DNA from: Macrocybe gigantea
Lineage: Eukaryota > Basidiomycota > Agaricomycetes > Agaricales > Callistosporiaceae
Direction of reading: 5' to 3'
DNA length: 64,000 nucleotides
Assembly: GCA_011319805.1 (NCBI GenBank)
Contig: SJRY01000229.1
Span: 496,001-560,000 of the forward strand
This document shows positions 12,349-25,100 of the stretch, piece by piece. The notes under the pieces are model-generated. The model saw only the letters and a program-made list of their open reading frames with translations, was not told where the DNA came from and ran no database searches. Made by a program: the position numbers and the translations under genes. Every line of letters begins with the position of its first letter. Within the stretch, counting starts at the first letter, position 1.

Positions 12349-14686
12349 TCACTTGGGCCTCCTGGTAATACGTAGCGCGGTATTATTCACTGCTTGTGCC
12401 GCTCTCGTCCCGGCTGGTGGCCTATATGGCGACTGCTTTTCCTCCTCCTCACGCCGGTCTTTCACTATTTTTGCTTGAGTGCCCTTCAGTGGAAACTCGT
12501 CCGTGCTGGTCGTGCTATGACGGTGAAGTCTGTTATGAGAAGGCGTGGGAAGCTGCGCGCTGCGCCGGTGGGGTGTAGCGTTCCTCGTCCAGGTTCTGTT
12601 GTCTTCTATGTCGTGCAAGAAGGCTTGCAGAGCCTCATCTGGGTCTTGGTTCCCCAAGCGGCGAGGAGGATTGCTCACTGCCTGGCGAAGCGTACGCTCC
12701 GTCTGCAAATCGTCCGTGTCCCGACGCGTCAACGTCCCAACAGGCATAGGCTCAGGCCGTAGTGCATCCAAATTCTCTGCCAGGGCAGACGGAACGCTTG
12801 CAGGATCGCCATCCGCGACCAAGATGTTCTCCACGTCAATCTCCTCCGCTCGGCTTTCGGCCAATGATACTGGTTGTGCGCCTTCCGCTACGTTGGGATT
12901 CTCCGCTTCCTCGTTGTCATCATGTATCTCGGGGACGACTTGGAGTGGCTGTGCCTTGGGCTTTCTGACTCGCCGAGACGGCGGGAACTGTAACTCCACT
13001 GGTTCGATGGATAGGGATCGAGTCCGCGCACGTGTGTAGGGTCTTTCCCGGATGTCGAGGGATTCTTGTGCGGGCTGTTTGCGCCGCTTACGAGAGCGAG
13101 GAGCATCCTCTTTCTGCGGCTCCGCTGCTGTGACTTCCATGGGTTCAACAAGCTGAGACCTTGGCGGGACAATCGCTTCAACAACTGGCTGGAGAGCTTG
13201 TTTTCGTACCGGCCGAGAACGAGGGCGTTCCGGCTCCTGGGGTTTCGCCACTGTATCGTCAATGACCTCGATGGGGGGCAGAGTCGTACGAATTGCGCCT
13301 GAAACTTCGGCACGATTCTGGTCTCGCGCTGCTTCCGGATGATGTGCCCTGGCGAATCGAGGAGTCTGGCTAAGAGGAGTCGGCAGGGGTCCCGAATTGT
13401 CTGGCGGGACCTGTCGAAAAGGTGGTTGAGCTCGCAGAGGCGAAGTTTGAAGCAACGGTAGAGCATCGCCCTGTATATCGTTTTCACTATTGTCTCCGCT
13501 TGCGGAGAATAGAGAACTAGTGCATTACGATTAGTATCGAAGCCCCGGTCCGAAATCAAACCCGTACCTCGGTTTTGCTTCTTCTGGCGTGTTGCCTTCA
13601 ACCTCCTCCTCTTGCTGATCTTGCCGTCGTTCATCATGGAATCGACCAGAATCAGGCCTTGCCTGTCGTGCATGGTGAGGACTGCCTTCTCTAGTACCAG
13701 ATAGTCGTCTGCGTCGTTCCCTTCGTACGACAGGGCTCATTTCGATACTCGATCGATCGTCCACTGATCCCCCTTTCTCAGACTGTTCATCATCACTTCC
13801 AAGATGAACCTCCTTCGGCAACTTCCTGCGTAGAAAAGGATAGCGCTCCCTTGGGTCTGGCTCATCTTCAACCATGTCCTTGATTATGTTGTCGAAGTAC
13901 GCTTGATTCTTGTTGTAGCGATTTCTCCAACTCTGCCACGGATGATTGTTTGCCCAAGCATGCATGGTTGGCGCCACCTTTGCCTTGAAAAAAAAAAAAC
14001 AACGAACTGTAAATCTGACAGTCCAAACACACAGGACCGTCACAAATATACCATGTTTGCTAGTTCCTGATACAATTGGTTGCCGCCTCGGCCTCCGTCT
14101 TCCTTATAAGGGGCTCGGCGCGCAAGATAGCGAGCGAGGTGCTGATCGTCTTCTTCAGTAAATGCCTTCCGTGAACTGCGCATGTTCATTGTAAAACTTG
14201 TCCCGCGCACAAAATAGATCCAACCTGCCTGATAGGACCGGTTCTGCCTCCCATGGCTCTGAACTTTGGCCGAAAATAATTAGGCTCCACGCTACCCGAC
14301 GATATGCACCGTCTGACGAAGCTATAAGGCTCGACAATGGCGTTCTGTCCTGCCATGCGATAGCTGACTTGTAGGACGCCAAGATTGACGTTCATGTCGT
14401 CGACAAGGACGATATTCGCCTCATCTTCGCGTGTGACAAGCTTCCCTCCAAAATTCTATGGACTTTGATGAGAAAAGCCGAATCAGGTGAGCCTGCGCGA
14501 TATGGAGCCTACCCTAATCCATCTCTTTAAGTGGCTCCTGGTCCTGGAACGCTTCACGCTGCCGTGGATATACAAGCTGAGTGGTTGACCATGGTTGTTC
14601 AAGAAAATGGGCCGGGCTGGTTCCCCTTCGGGGATGCTGTCAGAATCTTCTTCCTGTTCGCCTTGCATTTCACTTCCTCTAGGCAT
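12349..14686 (-). CDS. Rap1-like telomere protein (BRCT + Myb)
   Basis: Probable shelterin-type Rap1. The N-terminal part contains a BRCT-like segment (GQPLSLYIHGSV, FGGKLVTREDEANIVLVDD, VEPYSFVRRCI). A Rap1-type Myb domain follows across an intron: TEEDDQHLARYLARRAPYKE, QLYQELANM, then HPWQSWRNRYNKN. The rest is long, charged and Pro/Arg-rich, with KPRYG-type junctions at an intron near 13505-13565, and ends ALRITRRPK. I did not recognise the usual C-terminal RCT domain. The start is taken at the ATG at 14686 (MPRGSEMQGEQEED); the frame is open to an ATG-like codon at 14848, but that extension does not look coding. Introns are visible near 14480-14510, 13985-14052 and 13505-13565. Confidence 0.75.
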
Positions 14687-15010
14687 ATCATATCGCCTGG
14701 TAGCGCGAATCGCCATATCCATTAGGCAAGACCGAAGGACTGTCAGTGTTTGAGCTAAATTCCGATTCGCAAGGTAGGAGCGACAACTAAACGGAGTCAT
14801 ATGATACAGTCGCGTGACACTCACGCATCGCGTCATGGTCACGTCCACCTAATTGTCGACGGGTTGCAGTCTAACACAAAGCCACTCAGGTGGTCTACGA
14901 GATGGTTGCCACTTCCACCAAACGGTTTAGATTACAAAGACGGTTACAGCAACATTAACGGGTATACGACCAAAGATGTATATGGATTCACTTCGCATTT
15001 GCGTTATTCC
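14687..15010. other. intergenic between Rap1 and VCX1 genes
   Basis: Upstream flank of the Rap1 gene and 3' flank of the antiporter gene, both on the minus strand. An open frame continues the Rap1 reading frame upstream to 14848, but its composition is unlike the gene. Nothing else is supported. Confidence 0.4.
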
Positions 15011-17250
15011 TCACGCGACCCAGACTTGAACAAATGTCAACCATGGATTCATCGCAAAAAAAAGGAAGAAACCAGACTCACAGGCCATAGCGATAACTAT
15101 GTAGAGAGTGACCAGCCTGTGGAAAGAAGGTCCAGACCTGAATGGGATGGGATGCAAGAGCTACACTTGGTACATACATGATACCTTCCATATAATTTGA
15201 TTTACCATCCCTAAAATGTTCGTCAGATTGGAAAAGCAGAGAAAGAAGGAAAAAACAAACTGGATGAGGGAGTTCACCAGAAGAACAGAGGCGGCGAAGA
15301 CTATGGTCTATCGCAGTGGCTATGTCAGGCCATACGCAGTAGATGAGGTCATGGAACGACACATACTTCGAAATTGGCGAAAAAGAGTGTCAATTCATGC
15401 CCGGTTCTGCATGAAAGAAGTTGAGAGATTTGATTGGCAATCCAGGCAATCCAAGGGGAGACTTACGCCCAACCAATGATAACCATCAGCGGCACAACAA
15501 AGGCAGCGATTTGCTGACAGCAACGTAAGGGGCTATGACAAGGCCGGAAAAAAAAAACATGGAGCAAGAGAGCATACAATCGAGCTTCCAACGCAAACAC
15601 CGATAGTGAGTTCCATCTTGTTCTTCATGGCCATCCAAACGGCAGTCACATGCTCAGCGGCATTGCCCTAATGATGCACTTATGTTATGGAAGAGTTCCG
15701 GGAACTGCAATAGGACATTAGACGCACGACGATAGGCAGCAAGATCAGCCCAATGAACGGCTTAGGAATGTGGTAACGATCGGCTGTTTCTTCGATGGAA
15801 GCAACGACTGAATGGGCGTAGATGAGAGAACATCAATGAACATCCAGAAGAAATACCCACGATAATCTGCGCAAAACGACGTCAGGACTGTGACTCCAAA
15901 CAAACTACACATTTAACATGATCAACGATTGTCCTCGAATGAGAGCGTGTAAACCGTTTACCCCAGTGCGGCGGAAGCCATGTTCATTTTTGGTTCCTCT
16001 TCTTCTGGTTTGTCCTTCGGCTCAAAGAAATGTGGGTGGGTTTTCAACTGTAAATCCGATAATTCAACGGCCATGGACGCATCAGCAAGATTTTATCCTC
16101 ACCTGGAAAACGAGATACGCAATATAGACAAGCAGAAGCAAAATGGCTGTCCCCCTCGATATCGTCAGCAAGCCGGCCTGGGCGTCAGGGCCTATATCGC
16201 GAACCCCCTTGTCAATAGAAGATAGGTTGGATATCATCCTTGAGGTACCGGTAGGATCCCTTGCGTGCGCGCCGCGATACGCAGCGGGAATGACCAGAGC
16301 TTCATAGCTCAGTGAATCATAGCAAGAAGGCAATGACGAACATATACTGACTGATACACGCCAGCGTCATGAACTAGCGAGGAAAGGTCAAGTCTTTTGA
16401 CCTCATCGCTATGAAAAATAACTCACTGAACCTGCACTGATAAAATAGAAGAGGCCTGTTCAACCATTGCCATACAGAAAGCAAAGCTAGTCGCTCACGC
16501 TTGGGCTCCCACTGCCTCAAATTCAGACTGGGGATATTTGACACCAGCTGGAAAAGATTGGCATTGTGTGAAAAGAAATCGTGATTTGTCGTATCAAACT
16601 GAACAAACCTGCGAAAAATGAACACCCGAGGACAAGCAATATGTTGGACAAGACAGATCCGAGCATCTGACAGGGAAAATGATAAATGTTACATCAAGGA
16701 GGGGAGTGGTCTGTGTAATAGATACCGAGGTTTGCACGATCCGGAGTTGACCTTATCAGTGCTGCGATTAGATTTTGAGAAAGAAGAATGGCATAAAAGC
16801 GCTTGCCTTGCAAAAGAGCAGCGATGCCAACAATAATCTCGACCGCGTTGCCGAAAGACGCGTTCAACAGACCAGCCATTGTCGGGCCGAGTTTCGTGGA
16901 CATTTGCTCTGTCGCATCACCAAGAAGCTGTTGCACGGTCAGAGCTAAGATAGGGAAGACAGAAAAGGATCGTGTTCTAGTACCTTTGCGAGAGGAATAA
17001 TCGCAAGGAAACTGAACGAAAACCTGAGTGCAGCATCCCAGTTGCAATGGTGCGATATGAAGCTGAGGGGGATAAAGACTAAAAGGAGATTAACATAAGA
17101 ATCGAAAAGGAAGGCGCGATAGGATTCTGTCCAAGAGGGCTCGTCTTGAGCGCTAAAGATCTGGCTGACACGCTGGGAGAAGGAGCGTTGGTTGTTTGCG
17201 GCGTTACCGTTGGAGAGGAGGGGACTTGTTTCTGATGGAGGGAGAGACAT
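15011..17250 (-). CDS. VCX1: vacuolar Ca2+/H+ antiporter, CaCA/Vcx1 type
   Basis: Membrane exchanger that loads Ca2+ into the vacuole. Both CaCA repeats are seen: [17 protein letters not shown] with [10 protein letters not shown] in the first, and [20 protein letters not shown] with GVCVGSSI in the second; further matches are [47 protein letters not shown] and [10 protein letters not shown]. The last 59-nt intron is needed to end the protein in MAFWVA, the usual family terminus. The start is the ATG at 17250 ([15 protein letters not shown]); upstream in-frame codons lack an ATG. Notable splicing: a GC-AG intron at 16806-16752 and a 10-nt microexon at 16436-16427. At least nine introns. Confidence 0.9.
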
Positions 17251-17362
17251 GTTAAAGGTAGCGCGAGGCCGTGCGTTTGAATGCAAACATATTTTTGAAT
17301 GCTGGCGAGGCAGTGTTCCCCGTCACATGACAGCTCCCCGCCAAGCCCATCGGGGGGCTCGT

Positions 17363-18158
17363 TCATTTTGCCTCATCGGCATTCTCCTCGACGACCCCTC
17401 CCTTGACGTGCGCGACGTCTCCGTATCGCTCCACAATCCCCCGTCCGTCCTCTAGGACCTCAATCACCGTGACCGACACATTCTGACACCGCCAGATTAC
17501 CACCCCCGTTGCGCATGACACCCGTCCGCGCCTTATCAGGCTCTTGACCAGCGTGCCGATGAACCCGCCGTGCGAGACGACCAGGATACTCACCGGCTCG
17601 TCTTTGTGCCCCGACGATGCGGCCGCGGCCGCTTCCTGCACAACCCATCTCTCCCACCACGCGACAGCCCGGGCGCTGAAAGCAGGAGCCGATTCCATCG
17701 CGTCCTCCGGGTACGCATCAATCATCGCTTTCTGTGCGAGAGATTTTCCTTGAAGGTCGCCGAAAAACTGCGCATATTCCGCCCGTCATTTCCCGTAATT
17801 TTTTTTTCACCTCCGCTTGGATGGAAATGATCGGGCGCTTACCCTTTCTCGCAGCTCGGCCTGTCTCCGTAATACGAGGCGCGGATGATGGTTCAGAATT
17901 GCTTCTGCGGTCTACGATTCCGCTTGAGTTGGAGTTATCGATTTTAAGAGCGGCGGAGTAACGCACCTTGGTCGCCCGCTGCAGGTCGCTGCTATATGCG
18001 ACATCAAATTGCACGGTCTTTAATGCTTCCGCGACACATTCAGCTTGTTGCATGCCTATCCCGTTCAAGGCAGTGTCCAACTGGCCTTGGATGATCTTAT
18101 TCCTGTTCGAGTCCGTCTCCCCATGGCGAACGAGGTATACTTGAGCTCTTACTTTCAT
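17363..18158 (-). CDS. histidine phosphatase (phosphoglycerate mutase-like)
   Basis: Member of the histidine phosphatase superfamily, branch with a phosphohistidine intermediate. The N-terminus is VYLVRHGETDSNRN (catalytic RHG), followed by SSDLQRATKTAEAI and FFGDLQGKS; the second catalytic His is in VVSHGGFIGTL. Exons 18158-17967, 17911-17843 and 17767-17363 total 666 nt, 221 residues. The ATG at 18158 is the only sensible start. The substrate cannot be told from sequence: glycolytic mutase activity is unlikely, and a small-molecule phosphatase related to GpmB or fructose-2,6-bisphosphatase-like proteins fits better. Confidence 0.88.
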
Positions 18159-18375
18159 GCCTTCAAGAGGGAAAAGGGAGCTTCTGAAGCGGGCGTCGCA
18201 CGTTACTTTTAATCTGTGATCTTATCAAAGATCCGCCCCCTTCCGCAGCAGGTGTCAAGCCTCATTAGGCATTGTTCTATTACGTTGTACATACAACGAT
18301 CGAGTCGTCTTTCGAACTCGTACAATGCACTAGAGTTTTTGAGAGGACATTCGGTTTGTATTATCCACCAGCTCA

Positions 18376-21300
18376 TCACAGCAACCCGCTTATCTCTAGA
18401 CCAATGTTCTTCGTACGTTCTTCTGGATAGGCAGACGGTAAACGCTGAGCCTGTTCAGCGATCCGGTCGGAAAGCGCCCTGTCCAAGGTGACCTTCCCGC
18501 CTTTGTGGGCATGCAGCTGTATACACTCAGAATCAATATAATATGATAAAATGCAATCTTGCACTCACGATATTGCCAAGACCGACTGCAGTTCTGTATA
18601 CCGCTTCTGAATCCGCGTTCTGTAGTGCCAGTAACTAACAGACTTTCGTTAGCGTATTGCTCGGCGATCTCATCCTAGGTATACAAACCTGCAGCATGAG
18701 ATTCAGATGATTATCCGAAAAACGCTTTTCCAAACTCGAGCGCAGAACGATGCATGAGATACTGCAAAAGTCTCAAAATAGGGTCAAAAACCAAGGCTGG
18801 TTGAAAGCGTCCTTACTTGAACAGAACAGTGGCCAGCGCCACCTGCTGGGTTTTGCTCAGCACCGCCAGCGCCACCTTGTTCAACGCCTCAAAGACCTGG
18901 ACCGAGTTCATTAAGCCCCCTCCTTGAAAATACGTAGTTCACGGCGACGAACCACAGAAATCCAAGACCCCTCTAGCGATACCTTCTCATGGAAGACATT
19001 CGCAAGCGTGCGGAAAACAAGCAGCGCATTCGTCTCTCTCGGCTTCGATAGCGGCACCGTCCACGGAGTATCCCAGTCGGACACTTTGAACAAAGTCCGA
19101 AAGAACTTGTCCCTTGACCCAGGAGCGTCGAATATATCGGGGCAGAATCCCGTCAGCACACGGCTCAGGTCAATCACTTGATGGGCCGTCGTCAACACCA
19201 GAAGGAAAACACAAGGAAAAGAGAATACCCGGGAAGAGCTGCGATGTCGGCCAGCGCTCTAGGATCTGAACGACGACATCCAAATGAGTCGAAGTAATTG
19301 TGTTTGATGGTTGTCGTGGGGGAGAAGCTGTGGCGTCATTGAGGTAGTTAAATATCTCTTCAATCGCATCTCTCTCTTCCGGATACATGGCGAGCGACGA
19401 CGTGGACTTTGTGGGAGTCCTCAACCACGGGAAACTCGCGAGTGTTATAAACGACACTCACAATCTCATTTTGTAATGCCTCGTCAAACTGTGCCAATTT
19501 TCCTTGCATAGCAGTCATGTTGGCCTGCTTGAATGTGATGAATTTTGTCTGCGTAAGAATTATGAGCGAGAGGAAAACATGAGAGCAACCCGTGGCCAGA
19601 ATAACGCACAACCGGAAGTATTGAGGGCGTGACTGCCACTACGGACTGTGGGGTGCCCGAGTATCGAGATGCGCCAGTAAATGGATCGATATAAGCCGAT
19701 GCATCGACAGGTGCCGCAGTGGTTTGAGGAGCAGCCACGTAACGGGACGCGCCAGTGAATGGGTCCATATACTGTGATGGTGGTGCTGCCGGCGCCGAAC
19801 TAGCATTGCTCCGGTAACGTGAAGCCCCTGCATATCGCCCGTCAACGCAACGAAGTTCAAAAAAGAAAAGAAAAGAAAAGTCTATACCAGTGAATGGATC
19901 AGTGTACTCTTCATTTGAGCCCAGCCTCACTCCACTAGTGTTTTTCTCAATGAACTTGACCACCTCGTCGATGTAAGTCATTGGTAAATCATTTTGGGCT
20001 AGGAATTTCTGCGCCGCGTTGAAGGGGTTGTCTAGAGCAGTAAGGTCAACGCCTGAAAGCGAGTTGCGGACTACCCAATTCTTCACCTGTTACATTGTAA
20101 GGAAGCTTGAGCGGGGGTACGCCGTCTTGGATATCAACATCGAACACATAGTCGTACTCTTTGCCTTGATATAATTGTTTCCTTCCTTGTCCTACAGCAT
20201 CTACAACATCGCCAATTTTCTGCCATGTAAAAGACGCGCTGTCCCACTGCAACAAGTCAGAAAAAAGAGAGACTTCTGACGGTGTGCATACCTGATGTGC
20301 CTCCACCAGCGCACCATTTCTAACCATCTTGACTTCGCCCGACTTCTTACCTGAAAATACGCATCAACTTGCCGAAAGAGAAGCGAGAAAGTATTTGGGC
20401 ACCAACCAGGTGTATTCAGGGCTTCCAGACCGGGTAAATCGCTCTTTTTCACATCTCCCACCTGATGTGAGGGCAAAGCCTGGCTGGCGACTTTCTCTTC
20501 ATACTCCTTTAAATCGCCTTCGGACGCCCATCTTTCTTCGGATGTGCTAAACACCCTGACTACTCCGTCACTGCAACCGCTGACAATATCACCGTTGGGC
20601 ATAGTGGATACCGCCCAGACAGATATCGCAGGATGGACGATAGTCTGGGCACATTCGCCATCTGCTGCATTTAGAACAGGGCACAGTGAAGATTGCAGGA
20701 CGAGACCAACCTTTCCAAACACGAACCGTGCGATCCTCTCCAGCAGACACAATGTCTCCACTAGAAAGCACAGAAACACTGTAGACAAAGGAGGTATGTC
20801 CTGATAGTGTATACACGGTGTCGCCTCCGATTGTCCAAACGCGGATTTCACTGCAGTCGTCGTTGAAGCAAGAGACTAAGACATGTGCGCGGGTACGCAC
20901 CTATCATTTGAGCAAGAAACAAAACCGATATCTGGGACGAGGGCGAGACCTCTGACAGCGTCGCGATGTCCTTGGAAGACATGCACAGACTTGTGTTGTT
21001 CCCATAATCTGATCGTTTTATCGGCGGACCCTAGTTGTCGAGCGTCAGACGCATGGGAGACCATCAAGAAGAAATTACATACCTGTCAGGAATCTGTCCT
21101 CATCAATGGCCAGCACCGCCCACACTGAATATTCATGACCCCTTAGGTCGTATGCGAGAGCGAAATCCTTCCAGACCTTAGCGGTTCTGCCGGGGCCATA
21201 CGTGTTGATTTCAACATGAATTATCGGATGAGGACTGACATACATACTTGTCCCATGAGCCAGAAACGATCGTGCCTCCTGGAGATACGTGAAGAGCGCA

Positions 21301-21728
21301 AACGTTATCGGAATGGCCAATGAGAGTGTAGGCGGGTTCACCCCCGGGCGGATCGAGGGAGAATACGTTGATGACCGTGTCCTGTCCTCCAGTGACTGCG
21401 TAACCTGTATGTGATTTGATGCGATTTCAGCACCTGGAATCTCACATAAAAGCACCGACCTGGCGAGTGAGAAGATGGTGCGATATAAGCAACCGCATTG
21501 ACGTAACGAGATCCAGCTTTGAGGACCGTCGCGGATGAAAATTGGGAGCTCGACGATCGTTGCCAGGCTATCGCACTTGCATCTCGAGAGGCGGAAAGGA
21601 TGAGGTCATTCGTCGGGGAACATAAGGCGCGAACCTAGAAACTTGGTTAGCGCTATGAGAAATCTTGCGGCGGAGGAGCAGACGTCGGAGCTGTGAGCGG
21701 TCAGGGTTGCCGACAACTTGTAGGGCAT
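18376..21728 (-). CDS. DOA1: Doa1/PLAA ubiquitin-binding WD40-PFU-PUL protein
   Basis: Cdc48/p97 adaptor that maintains free ubiquitin and sorts ubiquitinated cargo. The first half is a seven-blade WD40 propeller (for example WDKTAKVWKDF, TGSADKTIRLWE, SAGEDRTVRVWK). The PFU domain follows (KKSGEVKMVRNG, FTWQKIGDVVD, YDYVFDVDIQDGVPPLKLPYN). A linker carries at least three copies of a DPFTGASRY unit. The PUL (armadillo-like) domain forms the C-terminus (FPVVEDS, LDLSR/VIDLSR region, FNLSCIVLRS) and ends NIGLEISGLL. The start is MPYKLSATLTAHSSDV at 21728. The first exon is short; its intron joins DV to RALCSPTNDL. Many GT-AG introns of 50-70 nt. Confidence 0.93.
19660..19925 (-). repeat. DPFTGASRY coding repeat in DOA1
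   Basis: Within the PFU-PUL linker the coding sequence repeats a unit read as Y-(T/M/I)-DPFTGASRY, seen at about 19910-19890 (split by an intron), 19770-19745 and 19690-19665. The intron inside the first copy contains an (AAAAG)n-like tract at about 19859-19880 on the plus strand. Similar DPFTG repeats are known in Doa1/PLAA linkers; copy number here is at least three. Confidence 0.75.
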
Positions 21729-22163
21729 TGTAGTGGAAGTCTGGCTAACGCAGATGGTGAAAATCGCAAAGACACAAAAGTCTAGTGATACATCCAAAGT
21801 TAACGGTCATGCGACAAGTCCAGTCAATATTACTACAGTATAAACCGACAATAATGTACGCCACGCTAACGAGCCCTCATGCCGTCAAGGCGCACAAAAG
21901 GGAGATACGGTGGTGTAGTCTATGCCATGCACCATTACTTCATCTCCTGCGAGGCCTCTCGAACGACGTCCGCCAGATCACCAGTTTAATCAGACGACAC
22001 CCAAAAAATCGAGAGGGGTTATGGTCTTGTGGTAAGTGTGAGCCGCAAATTTCAAGGCCTTGGTTTAGGGCAGGCACCCCTGACAAGAACATTCCATTGA
22101 CCAGCGCCAATGACAGGGAACATGAAGAGATGGCGCATTCGACATAATTCGGACAAGCATATC
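21729..22163. other. intergenic, upstream of DOA1
   Basis: Promoter region of the DOA1 gene and 3' flank of the HOP1 gene. A 120-codon plus-strand frame is present but shows no domain and overlaps no sensible splice pattern. No gene is called. Confidence 0.4.
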
Positions 22164-25100
22164 TTATTCTGCGAGGTCTAGCCCATACGCAATCGATATT
22201 TTCACTTTCTTGGTCGGCCTGTTACTCTCTTCGGCAGTCGACATGAGCCCTGCAGACGGTCGTTTCTGTCCGGTATCATAGTCCTGCGTTTCAGCTTGCG
22301 TCTGCGAGTAGCCACCCTCAAGTCTGCTAGACCGGACTTCGTGGCCTGGTGGCGGTGCGGCGATGTTGTCAATTCTCTTCTTCTGTGACCCAAGTGAAAC
22401 ATGCATAATTTCCATGTAATTTCCACACATTGCATACTGACCAGTTCTAATAAACCGAGAAGCCGGCCTTCGACCTCAGGATCCGGGTTGAAGTAATTCA
22501 GGTATTTCTCCGTGGCTTTGATGGCGCAGTTAAATCCATATCTTGACCTTTTTAAAGCTTTTTTCGTCTTTGCTGGCTTGCGTTGATTCCGAGAACGCGT
22601 CATAGGCAAACCTTGATTAACATTCAAATCTATCAGGAAACCTGAGAATTTGGTCAAAGGATGTCAAGGAAAGCAAAATGGTTTCTCATCATTCTGGGCA
22701 TACCCTCCGTTTCAAGTCTCTTGTGCATTTGATGGGCAACGGATTTATCGCCACCTGTGAGTGCGAAAGCTCGGTGATAAATGTAGTGGAGTATTCGATC
22801 TACGCACCGAATGCTTTGGCAAAATCGGACAAGGACTCTACTTTTCTGGTCTCGGCGACTTTGATAGCTCTCCTAAAATACTTCGGTCAGCTAGGTTGGC
22901 CCGAGGACAACAAGTTCCCACCTAAACAAGGCTAATTCCACGTATCGTGATCGCAACAATGGGTACAAGTCGAGTTTGATTAATTCCCATGCTGGATCTA
23001 CGCGAAGGCGACAATCAAAGCAGATAAATCTGGCCGGAATTCTATCATCCTTGACGGTATGATAGCTAGATCGCTTCAGAAAAACATCTGACCTAAGGTC
23101 GCGTATATCCATACCCCATACACCTACGGCGCAAGTCGAACGCAAATATTCACTTGGAATACAGGAACGTACCAGATGTGATACCAATGCCTACAGTTTC
23201 CTTCGCAAAAACAGCACGCGTCTTCGATCTGCAAGAAGCCTCGGTAGTCTGTCAGGTCGTCACAGAGCCTATACAATCATACCTGAATGCCACAGTCGCA
23301 CTTGAGACCATTATCCATCGCGGATGTATTATTGGGGTCCTGCAATGAGAGATTCCCTGACTCGATAGCATCCACCGTATCCAAAGTGCTGCAAGACGAT
23401 ATAGGGTCGATGGAAGTAAGAGTATCTGACGAAATATCGGGAATTGCATCGCCTTTACACTCAAAAAGTCAATATGATTTTGATTGAAGGGTGGGCCACG
23501 TACCCATTCCGATATGTAGAGATGTATCATCTATGCTCATCTTTGATAGCATGAGCGTGTCGATTTCGTGCCGTTCATTTTCCTCAACTGTCGCCGGCTG
23601 GGACATCAACGCTAAGGGCAGGGAAGAGATACTGTCGGATGGGAAATCAGCTGTTGCGGTGCGGGTATTCTGCAATCCATTAGAATCCAAATCCTGGGTA
23701 TGCTCGATGTTAGGCTCAAGTGGATCCCGAGCGTTCTGGTTGTGCTGCCGTCAGGAAATATCAATAACGAAAGCAAATTGCTTGCCAATTCTTCAAGTCG
23801 GGTGGGTATAGTCTCTGAAGCTCCACCGAATATAGTTTCATCGCCAGGGCGATTGAGTGGTACGATCTCTCCAGTTTCATTTCGTATCCCTACTGGGAAC
23901 ATAGGTTCGCCCAGGGATGTGTCGATTGGCTTGTAGGTGCCATCGGGAAGCCTGATGTAGTCGGGGTCGTCGTCTCCCTCGGCGTCGAGATCGGTCAGCT
24001 CAACATCATCTTCCGCAGACCAAACGACGTTCCTGGTTTCCGCATCTTGGTTCTGTCTTTCCATGTCCTGGGCCCGTATCTGGGCTTCCTGAATGGGTGT
24101 CAATGTTGTCTTTCCAGGAATCTGGGAAGTCGTTCCTGTAAAGATGGCATCGCAACACTCGGCAGACGAGGGAAGGTAGGTTGCGATCGACGCAATACTG
24201 AGATTGACGCTTGAGGATGTGTTTATATCAGTCTACACGACATCTACTCAATCGCACTCACGAATGGTAGCCGGTATGCATTTTCCCGATGTTCCATTTG
24301 TCGGGGACTTCTTCAATTTCGTGCGTCATCAAGTACCACTTGTCTTTCTCGGCATCCCCGGCTTGAAAACAAGGAGGCTCATATTCCGCTGGTGTCTGGT
24401 CAGTATAAAATAACTTGAAGGTAGCGAAACGTTTCTCTGCAGTGCAGTGCGTAAAGCAGTTAGTTACGAATAGATAAAACGTTCCGTACTTGGCAACAAA
24501 TCCATCTGTGTTGTTGCGTGGATCAGTGTTTTCAAGAGCGTCTGGATTTTGTCAAAACGGGAGATCATGTGAGCGGGAACTACAAACCTTCACGCTCCTT
24601 TTAACCTCTTTAAGGGAAGGACAGCGGCCTCTCTTAGCTGCTTCCGCTACGGCGTCGTTTGGCAAGCCCTTCTTCTTGAGCGAAGATTTTTCGAAATTGT
24701 CCCCAAAAGTCATGATAGGAACTGTTACGTCGGTTCCACATATAGTATGATACTGCATATGGATGGGTGCATATCTTGTCCATCAGGTTTCAAGTTGACC
24801 TACATGGAAATTGAAAGTGTATGCCTCGACGATGCTGTAAGACGTTAGACTGGAATATCGGTGTATGCGCAACACATGCACTTATTCGGATTATTACTAT
24901 CCTGTTTCGAGACCCAATTTGAGCTTCCGGAGTGCAAAGAAAGAAAAAGTCCTACCAGGTAGATGGCGAAAATGAAACTCCTCAAGTATTGTTTCTGCAG
25001 GGCATGAAATATTCCATGTTCCTGTACTCAGTTCTGAGTATCAGAAAATCTCGCTTGCTCAGGTAAAAGGGACCAAACCAAATAGTCCAGTATTTTATCG

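Noticed and set aside
14687..14848. N-terminal extension of Rap1 to 14848
   Set aside because: In-frame but lacks the character of coding sequence compared with the acidic segment that starts at 14686; a start at 14686 is simpler.
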